Assembly (NCBI GenBank): GCA_965248075.1 | Contig: CBDFIL010000003.1 | Coordinates: forward strand, 496,001 to 560,000 | From: VXNE01 sp965248075 | GTDB lineage: Bacteria; Pseudomonadota; Gammaproteobacteria; Pseudomonadales; Azotimanducaceae | Reading direction: 5' to 3' | Length of the DNA: 64,000 bases | Part shown: piece by piece, positions 43,288 to 51,086 of the stretch | Layout: every line of letters starts with the position of its first letter | Position numbering within the stretch: position 1 is the first letter of the stretch | Translations under genes and position numbers: made by a program | Notes under the pieces: generated by a model | Seen by the model: the letters and a program-made list of their open reading frames with translations, nothing else | Told to the model about the DNA's origin: nothing | The model's database searches: none

Positions 43288-43545
43288 ATGATTGAAAAGC
43301 TGCTACAGGCAATGGTCGACTTTCTGACCCGGGGTCCGTTGACGGCGAGGAAGCTCGCGGTGGTGCTGGTGGTCGCGGTCGCGGGAGGACTCGGCGTGGT
43401 GGCATACGAAATCGAGACCGCGAACTTCGCGCCGGACAAATACGCCAAGGCCGGCGCCATCCTGAAGGATCTTGAGGCGAGTTCGACGGCGACGAACGAG
43501 GGCATTGCATCCGCATCCGACCTCATTGCGGATAGGGTCGGATAG
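43288..43545 (+). CDS. Hypothetical small membrane protein
   Basis: Eighty-five residues with one hydrophobic helix (AVVLVVAVAGGLGVVAYEI, about 24-42) and a soluble helical tail. A weak purine-rich site precedes ATG 43288. No homology recognised; possibly a real small membrane-anchored protein. Confidence 0.4.
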   Translation: MIEKLLQAMVDFLTRGPLTARKLAVVLVVAVAGGLGVVAYEIETANFAPDKYAKAGAILKDLEASSTATNEGIASASDLIADRVG

Positions 43546-43607
43546 AGATGGCTCGAACGGAGCATCGGATGACGCCCGGAGAGCCTTGGGCTTCGGCGTT
43601 TCGTACA

Positions 43608-43960
43608 TGCTGAGCTACTTCACCCGCGACCGGCGCCGCGGTCCGCGCATGCCGCTGGAGTTCGTGGTGCACAAGCTCATCCAGGATTCGGCCGCCGTCT
43701 ACGGCCTGAAGGACCGCGGGGTGATCGCACCCGGCTACAAGGCGGACTTCAACCTCATCGACTACGACGGCGTGCGGCTGCAGCCTCCCGAGATGTCCTA
43801 CGACCTCCCGGCCGGGGGCAAGCGCCTGGTGCAGGAGGCGCAGGGTGACCGGATGACGATCAACTCCGGAGAGGTGACCTTCGAGAACGGCGAAGCGACG
43901 GGCGCCATGCCCGGGCGGCTGATTCCGGGGGCGAAGGCTGCGCCGAAACGCGTCGCTTGA
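43608..43960 (+). pseudogene. C-terminal remnant of an N-acyl-D-amino-acid amidohydrolase
   Basis: RMPLEFVVHKLIQDSAAVYG, LKDRGVIAPGYKADFNLIDY and the final GEVTFENGEATGAMPGRLI match the end of D-aminoacylase-like amidohydrolases (about 570 residues). The metal-binding barrel is absent, and the frame upstream is unrelated. A decayed gene end. Confidence 0.75.
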
Positions 43961-44129
43961 GCAGTGAAGTCCGCGAGGATTGAGCCCAACACATCCGCAA
44001 ACACCACGTTCCCCTCTGAGGCCACCCGGTCATCTCATCGCCTCGGAAGACTGTTGGCTCCTCCAAAGCACGCCGGACGCCGTCATGCATCCTGGCTACT
44101 GCCGCCTGTCTGGCAATCGTCTCACCGTC

Positions 44130-44933
44130 TCAGCCAGTTCGGTCATCCGACGCTGCCCGCGTGAACCGGCACTGCGGGTACGACGAGTACCCGTAGAACC
44201 GGGAACCCCGCTTCGGCCCCCGCCGTGCCGTTCGCAGAACCAGGTCCGAGCCGCATCGTGGGCACAGGGTCGTTTCCACCGCCTTATCGTCGCTGCCGTC
44301 GGCACCGTCGGCCCGCTGCGCGGGCAGATCGCGCATCATGTCCTGTAGCCGGTCGCCGTCGATCAGTGCCACCGCCACGCGCTCCGCGAACTCGACCGCC
44401 TCACGCGTGAACGTCCCAGCCGTGACAACAATGCCCCCCGTCGCGTCCTCTGCGGCAACGACTCCGAACAACTCCCTGACGACCTTGACCCCAACGCGCC
44501 GCGTCCGCCACTGCTTGCACTGCACCAGGTATGTCTCGCCGCCCGATTTGCTGACTCGAACGTCCACGCCGCCGTCCGGACCGGCCCCGGCCTCGCGGCG
44601 GACGCGGAATCCAAGACGCCGATAGTGGGCCTCGATCAGTTCCTCGAACTCCTCCCAGCCCAGCGACCGGATCGCTTCCTTGGTCCGGTTGGCCGCGAGC
44701 ATTCGCCTTCCTCGCCAGACACGGAAGGCCGAAACCGCAGCAGGTAACAGGAAGATCGCGGCGACCCACACCGCCAGGCCGGAGACCGCGTCCACGACGG
44801 CACCGCCAGCCAAAGACGGCAACACCATGCCCAGACCGATGTAGACCACGACCGCCACGACAACGCCAACCCACCACGGAGCACGGGCAAGCTCATCCAG
44901 CAGCAGGTCCAGTTCGCCCTTCCTGCGGGCCAT
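44130..44933 (-). CDS. Membrane-anchored Mrr-like restriction endonuclease with zinc ribbon
   Basis: A 267-residue protein. Two membrane helices (about 20-40 and 50-70) lead into an Mrr-type PD-(D/E)xK domain with LGWEEFEELIEAHYRRLGF, GPDGGVDVRV (catalytic Asp) and YLVQCKQW (Q-x-K). The C-terminus has a topoisomerase-type zinc ribbon (LCPRCGSDLVLR ... YPQC). This composition occurs in proteins suspected to act on foreign or modified DNA at the membrane. No methylase is nearby. Confidence 0.88.
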   Translation of the reverse strand: MARRKGELDLLLDELARAPWWVGVVVAVVVYIGLGMVLPSLAGGAVVDAVSGLAVWVAAIFLLPAAVSAFRVWRGRRMLAANRTKEAIRSLGWEEFEELIEAHYRRLGFRVRREAGAGPDGGVDVRVSKSGGETYLVQCKQWRTRRVGVKVVRELFGVVAAEDATGGIVVTAGTFTREAVEFAERVAVALIDGDRLQDMMRDLPAQRADGADGSDDKAVETTLCPRCGSDLVLRTARRGPKRGSRFYGYSSYPQCRFTRAASDDRTG

Positions 44934-44940
44934 TCGCTAG

Positions 44941-45250
44941 GCGTCCCCCGCCGTGACCATCGCCAACCACACCCTCGCGACGTCGTGCAGCCCGCTGGGC
45001 CGCTCCCTCAAAACCACTCTCCCGCCGTTCACCAACGCTCCAGACCAAGTCCGCTGCAAGCTCCAGATTGTCCCACGCCGCATCCGTGAGCATCATGCGC
45101 CCGGGCTGTCCCCGGTCTTCCTGGGTGACCGCGGCCCGGCACCAGATGGAAGGCACGTGACCATGCGCGGACGGGTTGCCGACGACTGAGATGCCCAGCG
45201 CCGTCAGTGGGCCAGCTTTCCTCCGAAGTTCATCGTAGTCTGCCGGCCGT
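44941..45250. other. Gene-free region
   Basis: About 310 bp between the nuclease and antitoxin genes. The minus-strand frame contains LRRKAGPLTALGISVVGNPS and LTDAAWDNLELAADLVW, but there is no start and no family I recognise; it may be a remnant. Confidence 0.3.
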
Positions 45251-45586
45251 TCACGCGACGTGGCCGGTCGCCTTGACCGCATGGACCTTGAGGTGGACAC
45301 CCTCGCGCTCCTGCAGACAGCCAATGATCTCGAACAGGTTGCGCGCCTGTGGATTGCCGCTCTGACTGAGCATGCGCATCAGGCTCTTGGGCGACTTTTC
45401 CGTCAACCCTCCGAGTTCGCCGAATCCGATGGTCGCATTGACGTAGTCGCGCAGCAACGATTTGCCCGTCTCCACGTCGCTGGACAGCAGGCAGTCGACC
45501 GCCTCCTCGAGAAGCGCCTCGCGAAAGGACGGGTCGCGCTGGAGCCGTTCCCGCACAGTCACCTTGAAGTCTCGCGTCAATGCCAT
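45251..45586 (-). CDS. HigA-type antitoxin (orphaned)
   Basis: A 111-residue helix-turn-helix antitoxin of the RelE/HigB-partner type. Features: MALTRDFKVTVRERLQRDP, ALLEEAVDCLLSSDVETGKS, and the HTH GGLTEKSPKSLMRMLSQSGN. It starts 4 bp after the stop of a truncated toxin on the same strand, the toxin-first order of HigBA loci. Confidence 0.8.
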   Translation of the reverse strand: MALTRDFKVTVRERLQRDPSFREALLEEAVDCLLSSDVETGKSLLRDYVNATIGFGELGGLTEKSPKSLMRMLSQSGNPQARNLFEIIGCLQEREGVHLKVHAVKATGHVA

Positions 45587-45590
45587 CGTC

Positions 45591-45705
45591 TCACTCCTCC
45601 TGCCGTCTACGCCGGTAGTCCCGCCAAAGCCGCCTGGCGGCCTCGATGTCTCTCTGCTGCCCTGTCTTTGTGCCGCCCCCGAGCAGCACGATCAATGGTA
45701 ACCGT
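45591..45705 (-). pseudogene. C-terminal stub of a RelE/HigB-type toxin
   Basis: LPLIVLLGGGTKTGQQRDIE followed by AARRLWRDYRRRRQEE and a stop is the end of a RelE-superfamily toxin. The first 60 or so residues are missing. At its broken edge lies an inverted repeat TGGTAAC-CGTCAC-GTTACCA (45695-45714), perhaps an operator brought next to the stub by deletion. Confidence 0.6.
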
Positions 45706-45992
45706 CACGTTACCACAATGGTAGCGATCCGGTTTGGACCGGACAGCCTCCGTCTGGGATGTCGAGGAGCGTCGAGCAGTTGATCCAAAGGGGCTGCTTG
45801 AGCGGGGTAGGCACGCGGAACTTCGGCTGCACCAGCTTGTGGTGACAGTCCGGCGAAGACCAACCAGGGAGCGCAGCCGTAAGAGCTGGTGACTGTCCCT
45901 GACCCAGCCCTCGTCGAGAACACCGCCCCTGAGCCCAACACGGGCCTACAATGAACCGTCGAGGTGATGAGCCCCCCGGGAGGAACTGACGC

Positions 45993-46973
45993 ATGGCCAA
46001 GGTAAGCCGACTGGCATACAAGCTCTTCGAGGTCGCCAACCTCGAGAAGTGGCGCGAGTTCATGGCAACCCTGTACGGATTGGAACTCCGCCCCGTACCC
46101 GAAACCCCCGAACACGAAGCGGTGGTCGATGCCGCCGGGTCCCGACTGCTGTTTCGCGAGGGACCTGCCGAAGACCTGGTGGCGGTCGGCTGGCTGGCCG
46201 ACGACCTGGACGGGATGCTCGAGCGACTCACGACCTTCGGGGCGAAGGTCGCGTGGATGGACCCGGAGTACGTGGCGAGGCGCGGAGCCGGACGCGTCCT
46301 GCAGACCGAAGATCCGACGGGCCTCGCGGTCGACATCCTGGATCGAACGGCTTCCTGCAACGCTTTCGAACCGGCTGACCACGGTCAGCGGTATGTCACC
46401 GGCGACCTCGGCGTCGGCCACCTGACCTTCGGCTCGCGGGACCTGATGGCGTTCGAGCGTTTCCACACGGAGGGGCTGGGGCTCCTGATCACCGACTACA
46501 ACAACGTCGACCTGGCGGCGGGGCTCTCCGTGCGCGTCGGCTTCTACCGCGCGAACCGCCGGCACCATACCGTGGCCTGCGCCACGATGGAGACACCGGG
46601 TCGCCGGCTGCAGCACTTCTTCCTGGAGGTGCCTGATCGAGCCACCGTCGACGCAGCGTACGACCGCGTCACCCGCGCCGGCATTCCCGTCGCGCACCGT
46701 ATCGGCCAGCATCCGAATGACGAGCTGTACACGTTCTACGTGGTTTCGCCGTCAGGCTTCCAGGCGGAACTCGGCGCCGAGGGTCTGCTGCTGGAGGACG
46801 ACCGGCCCGTCGGCTACTGGGAGGGGATGAGCAACTGGGGGCACGAGATGCCCGTGGCGCAGAAGGTGAGAATGGCGAAGGTCGCGGCCCGCAACATCGG
46901 AGGCCGGCTGCGCGCGCGTCTGTCCGGCGCACCGCAGCCCCCGCTCCCCGAGTGGAAGGGCGGCCCGGGATAG
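45993..46973 (+). CDS. Extradiol dioxygenase-like VOC protein
   Basis: A 326-residue protein with four beta-alpha-beta-beta-beta units, the type I extradiol ring-cleaving dioxygenase layout (BphC-like). Candidate Fe(II) ligands are His in LGVGHLTFGS, His in RHHTVACA and Glu in GFQAELGAEG; TFYVVSPSGF is the signature before the Glu. These enzymes open catechol-type rings with O2; the substrate is unknown. ATG 45993 follows GGGAGGA. It stands before the amidase, separated by repeats. Confidence 0.85.
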   Translation: MAKVSRLAYKLFEVANLEKWREFMATLYGLELRPVPETPEHEAVVDAAGSRLLFREGPAEDLVAVGWLADDLDGMLERLTTFGAKVAWMDPEYVARRGAGRVLQTEDPTGLAVDILDRTASCNAFEPADHGQRYVTGDLGVGHLTFGSRDLMAFERFHTEGLGLLITDYNNVDLAAGLSVRVGFYRANRRHHTVACATMETPGRRLQHFFLEVPDRATVDAAYDRVTRAGIPVAHRIGQHPNDELYTFYVVSPSGFQAELGAEGLLLEDDRPVGYWEGMSNWGHEMPVAQKVRMAKVAARNIGGRLRARLSGAPQPPLPEWKGGPG

Positions 46974-47016
46974 TGCCGTCCGTGGCCGGCGGCGTCCGCA
47001 CGAAGATCTCGCAGCG

Positions 47017-47187
47017 CGAATTCGCGCACGGTCCCGGCGCGGGCGCTGTAGGGGACGGGCTTGTCCCGTCCCGTGCCGAATTCGCGCACGACCCCGGCGC
47101 GGGCGTTGTAGGGGACGGGCTTGTCCCGTCCCGTTCTTGCAGCTTGCACGACTCCGGGACGGGCGACCACAAGGGTCGCCCCTACAA
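47017..47187. repeat. Palindromic intergenic repeats (two types)
   Basis: Two tandem 59-60-bp units (47017-47075 and 47076-47135) each end in the hairpin GGGGACGGG-CTTGT-CCCGTCCC (type A). A different hairpin follows at 47161-47187, GGGCGACC-ACAA-GGGTCGCCC plus CTACAA (type B). Both types recur at 54.7 and 59.3 kb. Confidence 0.85.
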
Positions 47188-47231
47188 CGGTGCCGAATCA
47201 GCCGCGAGCAGTACGACCAATGGAGACAAAC

Positions 47232-48728
47232 ATGTCTGACGCTGATATCGCCTACCTGCCCGCCTGTCAATTATCCGAACGGATTCGTACAAGGCAGCTG
47301 AGCAGCCTGGAGGCGACCGATCTTTTCATCGGACGCATCGAAGCGAAGGACGCCGACATCAACGCTGTCGTAGTACGCGACTTCGACCGCGCTCGGGACG
47401 ATGCCAGGGAGCGCGATCGGCAACTCGCCAAAGGCGACAGCGTGGGGCCATTACACGGCCTGCCGATGACCATCAAGGAGGCGTATCACCGTACAGGCTT
47501 GCCGACCACCTTCGGCTATCCGGAACTCGTCCACAATATACCCACCTGGGACTCCGACATGGCAGCCGCACTGCAAGCGGCCGGCGCCGTGCTCACCGGG
47601 AAGACCAATCTGCCGCTCGGCGGTGCGGATTTTCAAACCTATAACGATGTTTACGGCACCACGAACAATCCCTGGGATCTCGCTCGCAGTCCGGGCGGCT
47701 CCTCCGGGGGGTCGGCTGCCGCGCTTGCGGCCGGTCTCACGCCTCTCGAGGCAGGCTCCGACATCGCCGGCTCGATCCGCAACCCTGCCCACTTCTGTGG
47801 GGTTTATGGCCACAAGCCAACCTGGGGTATCGTGTCCCAGCGAGGCCATACGGCCGTACTGAAGAAGCCGACACCGGATATGGACCTGGTCGTGTGCGGC
47901 CCGCTCGCCCGGACGCCGGAGGACCTGGCGCTGGCTCTCGGCATCGTCGCCGGGCAGTCCATTTGGAACAGCGGTTGGCGGCTGCACCTGCCGGCGCCGA
48001 CGAAGACCAGGCTGGACGAGTTTCGCGTTGCCGTTTGGCCGTCCGACGACATGGCGCCAGTCGATGACGAGATTGCCGACCGCGCCCGCATGGTGGCCCG
48101 GGCGCTGCGAGCCGCGGGCGCCAGGGTGTCAGAGGTGGCGCGCCCGGACATCGACCTGCAACACAGCCACGAAACCTATCTGAACCTGGCGTATTCCGTG
48201 GTGAACGCCTCCGTCCCGCCGGAGCAGTACGAGCGCAACAAGCGCGATGCCGAGCGCTACGCCTCGAATGACAGGTCCGATCGCGCGGTGAGTGCTCGAT
48301 CGATGGTGTTGAGCCACGCGGATTGGATACGGGCGGACGCGCGGCGCAGCCGGCTACGTCTGCGTTGGGCGGAGTTTTTTCAGGACTGGGACATCCTGAT
48401 TTGCCCGCAAATGGCGGTGCCCGCATTCGAGCACGACCACACCACGCCCATTGCGCAGCGAACTGTTCTGGTCAACGGCGAACCCCAGGATTACTGGAAA
48501 CAGGCGTTCTGGTCTGGTCTCGTCACCGCGCCTTACTTGCCGAGCACGGTGTTTCCCACCGGACTTTCCGGACAGGGGCTGCCCATCGGTCTGCAAGCCG
48601 TTGGCGGCGCCTACCAGGACTACCAGACCATCGACTTTACGCGATTATTGGCAGAGGAAATCGGCGGGTTTCAACGACCGCCGGACGATTGGGGTCGGAG
48701 TAGAGCGCGGAGTAAAGCGCCGGAGTAG
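47232..48728 (+). CDS. Amidase (amidase-signature family)
   Basis: A 498-residue amidase with the Ser-cisSer-Lys triad in its usual context: Lys in GLPMTIKEAYH, then SPGGSSGGSAAALAAGLTPL and GSDIAGSIRNPAHFCGVYG. The family hydrolyses amides; the substrate is not predictable. I start at ATG 47232 with GGAG seven bases upstream; the frame extends into the preceding repeats without credible sequence. Confidence 0.92.
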   Translation: MSDADIAYLPACQLSERIRTRQLSSLEATDLFIGRIEAKDADINAVVVRDFDRARDDARERDRQLAKGDSVGPLHGLPMTIKEAYHRTGLPTTFGYPELVHNIPTWDSDMAAALQAAGAVLTGKTNLPLGGADFQTYNDVYGTTNNPWDLARSPGGSSGGSAAALAAGLTPLEAGSDIAGSIRNPAHFCGVYGHKPTWGIVSQRGHTAVLKKPTPDMDLVVCGPLARTPEDLALALGIVAGQSIWNSGWRLHLPAPTKTRLDEFRVAVWPSDDMAPVDDEIADRARMVARALRAAGARVSEVARPDIDLQHSHETYLNLAYSVVNASVPPEQYERNKRDAERYASNDRSDRAVSARSMVLSHADWIRADARRSRLRLRWAEFFQDWDILICPQMAVPAFEHDHTTPIAQRTVLVNGEPQDYWKQAFWSGLVTAPYLPSTVFPTGLSGQGLPIGLQAVGGAYQDYQTIDFTRLLAEEIGGFQRPPDDWGRSRARSKAPE

Positions 48729-48776
48729 GACCTCCTGTTATAACGTATGCTTTGCTAACACATCGTGTAGCTGACC

Positions 48777-48798
48777 GCCCCCGGGCATTTCCGGGGGC
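48777..48798. terminator. Hairpin between convergent genes
   Basis: GCCCCCGG-GCATTT-CCGGGGGC is a perfect 8-bp stem between the amidase and the first dioxygenase gene, which converge. There is no strong T-run, so the call as a bidirectional terminator rests on position and stem strength. Confidence 0.6.
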
Positions 48799-48819
48799 GT
48801 GACGCCGTTGCTGTCTCCC

Positions 48820-49764
48820 TCAGTCGTACCAACCCGTCGGCAGTTGCGCCATTTGGGTGAAATCGGGTCCTTCTCGCTGCCACCCATACGCCTGGCCGAC
48901 GGCCAGCAAACGCTTGAATCGCTCATCGTTGGCGTGGCGATTCAGTACTTCCTGGGGCACCACCTCCTTGTGGCGTTCCTGGGTTACGACGTGATTCCGC
49001 GCGAAATAGACCGCCAGGTTCATCCGAATACCCGGGATCTGCCGTTCGAATGACCCATGCCAGGTGTGCCCGTGCCACACCACGCAATCACCAGGCGCCA
49101 AATCAGCATGCACTGCCGCGGGATTGCATTGCTCACTGGACAATGCCGACTCCGCCGGTGTCGGCTGGCGCGCGTACTTGTGGCTACCCGGCACCAGGGC
49201 GGTCGCACCCGCTTCGCGGCTGTAAGGTGTCAGCGCGTAGTTCACGTTGGCGGTTTGGGCGTGGGTCGCGAACGGCTGGGGTCCCCGGGTGTCCGCGTGC
49301 AATGGGATCACGCCGGTCGGGCCCGGCGCCTTGAAATGGCAGCCGAGGCTGGACAGCACGCAGCTCTCGCCCACCAGGTAACTGATGATGGCAAGGGGTT
49401 TTTCGGCCATCAGGATTTCTTCGAACACCGAATCCTCGTACAGCATGTAGTGCAGGTAATCCATGCTGCCACCCATGCCGCTCTTGAAACCTTCACCGGT
49501 GGCCCTTTCAATATCGACTCGCTGACCGCTATTCTCCTCGACCCGGTTCAACAACGCCTGTTTGGCACGCTCGACCTGATCCTGCGACAACACTCCCCGA
49601 ATGGTTGTGTACCCTTGCGTATCGAGCTCGACCAGATTGTCGCTCAGGCCCAGTCGGTTGATGGTGGCCAACGTACGCGCCAGCGCTTGTTTGTCCAGTC
49701 CGTCGACTAACAGGCGCGACAGCGCTTCCGGTTGGTCCGTTGATTCAGTCATTTGCTCAGACAT
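48820..49764 (-). CDS. Phytanoyl-CoA dioxygenase family protein (copy 1)
   Basis: A 314-residue Fe(II)/2-oxoglutarate-dependent oxygenase of the PhyH family. The iron site is His and Asp in PLHADTRG and the distal His in CVVWHGHTWHGSFER; the Arg of IPGIRMNLA fits 2-oxoglutarate binding. It is a close paralogue of the gene at 62.1 kb: both share ALTPYSREAGATA, WHGHTWHGS and the ending PTGWYD. ATG 49764 has GAGGGA upstream. Substrate unknown. Confidence 0.9.
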   Translation of the reverse strand: MSEQMTESTDQPEALSRLLVDGLDKQALARTLATINRLGLSDNLVELDTQGYTTIRGVLSQDQVERAKQALLNRVEENSGQRVDIERATGEGFKSGMGGSMDYLHYMLYEDSVFEEILMAEKPLAIISYLVGESCVLSSLGCHFKAPGPTGVIPLHADTRGPQPFATHAQTANVNYALTPYSREAGATALVPGSHKYARQPTPAESALSSEQCNPAAVHADLAPGDCVVWHGHTWHGSFERQIPGIRMNLAVYFARNHVVTQERHKEVVPQEVLNRHANDERFKRLLAVGQAYGWQREGPDFTQMAQLPTGWYD

Positions 49765-49973
49765 GGCCTGATCCCTCGTTTCATTTCGTTCCAAACTGTT
49801 TCATTTCAACTCGTTCAAGCGAATGATCCGCCATAGTGTACCCAACGTTTCGACATCGTGAAAGGACAGGACAGGGCGACGACAGCGGGATCACGCGGCG
49901 GCGAGCCCGGGTCGCGATGGCGGCCGAGATCAGGTCCCGGCAGCGTCGATCCCGGCGTCGCCCGCGATTGTGG

Positions 49974-50966
49974 TCAGCGCAGGCCAAGGGCTTCGATCCG
50001 TACCAGAGCTCGCGCCTTCAGCCCGTCGCGGAACTGACGCAATGCGGCACCCAGCTCCGGGCGCTGCTCGACCCAACCGATCACCATCAGGTTCCGAATC
50101 AGCAGGAAGAGCGGCAACAGCGCCAGGTCCTCGTCGGCGAGCTCGCGCCGGCTGCGGTAGCCGCGAATCAGCGCCTCTTGCATACCCCCGAAGTGGGGCG
50201 AGGTCGGGCTGTGGAAGAGCGCGACCGCCAGCTCGTGCACGTGCCAGCCGAATCCCGCGTCGTCGAAGTCGATGAGCCGGGTCTGCTCGCCGTCGACGAG
50301 CACGTTGCCGGGATGCAGATCGGCATGAATGAGCCCGTAGGTCGAGCGATCGGCTCCGTACTCGAGGAGCCGCTCATGAATTCCCGCTCGCGCTCGCCCC
50401 AGAATCCGGCACTCCTCGGCGGAGAAGTCCGGCACCTCCCAGAAACGCCCCCAGAGCGGCGACTCCCCGACGAGGCCGTCGGCGTCCCAGGCGCGCCGTG
50501 TGAACTCCGGCGGCGGCGTCCATCTCGAGGCCTCGTTGTGAATCCCGGCCGCGAGGCGTCCGATCGCCTCGAAATACCCATCGATCCGCTCGACGTCGTC
50601 GATCCTGGCCAGAACCCGGTCGAGCGGCCGCCCCTCGACCCAGTGGGCCAGGCCGACCAGCCGCTCCTCTCCGTCGACCTCGGTCGCCACGAAGTCGCGG
50701 CCATCCGGTGTCGGGACACCCTGCGGAACGTTCTGCCCCGATGCAGCCAGGGCGCGCAGCCAAAGTCGCTCCGAGACCATCTCCTCGCGCGTGTTGTAGC
50801 CCGGCCGGTGGAACCGGAGCACGTACTTCTCCCCGCCGCGCTCCGCCCGGAACGTGACGTTCTCCACGGCATGGACGAACTCGACCTCGGCGGGGGCGAG
50901 CTGCCACTCCTCGAGCACTCGCCGCGCCACAGGCGTGTAGACTTTCTTGAGGTGCGCCTTATCCAT
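49974..50966 (-). CDS. APH-fold kinase (SrkA/aminoglycoside phosphotransferase-like)
   Basis: A 330-residue protein kinase-like enzyme. The catalytic loop is LIHADLHPGNVLVDG (HxDxxxxN) and the metal motif is RLIDFDDAG. An N-lobe Lys in GGEKYVLRFHRPG fits ATP binding. The order of motifs resembles SrkA/YihE and homoserine-kinase-type APH proteins; the substrate cannot be told. ATG 50966 chosen because the residues before it are poor. Confidence 0.87.
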   Translation of the reverse strand: MDKAHLKKVYTPVARRVLEEWQLAPAEVEFVHAVENVTFRAERGGEKYVLRFHRPGYNTREEMVSERLWLRALAASGQNVPQGVPTPDGRDFVATEVDGEERLVGLAHWVEGRPLDRVLARIDDVERIDGYFEAIGRLAAGIHNEASRWTPPPEFTRRAWDADGLVGESPLWGRFWEVPDFSAEECRILGRARAGIHERLLEYGADRSTYGLIHADLHPGNVLVDGEQTRLIDFDDAGFGWHVHELAVALFHSPTSPHFGGMQEALIRGYRSRRELADEDLALLPLFLLIRNLMVIGWVEQRPELGAALRQFRDGLKARALVRIEALGLR

Positions 50967-51086
50967 GCATCTCGCCGGGTCCCTCACCCAGTCGAGGCCG
51001 ATGAGCAGGCCGCAGCCGCGGATGTGGCCTATCGGCTCGCAGCCGTGCTGGATTTCGCGAAACGCCGACGTCAGTCGCGACTGTCA

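Noticed and set aside
44893..45324. Minus-strand frame with LTALGISVVGNPSAHG between the nuclease and antitoxin genes
   Set aside because: It overlaps the nuclease start, lacks a start site and matches no family; kept only as a possible remnant.
47017..47135. Rho-independent terminators at the GGGGACGGG hairpins
   Set aside because: No T-runs, and the same palindrome occurs in both orientations and in tandem; better described as dispersed repeats.
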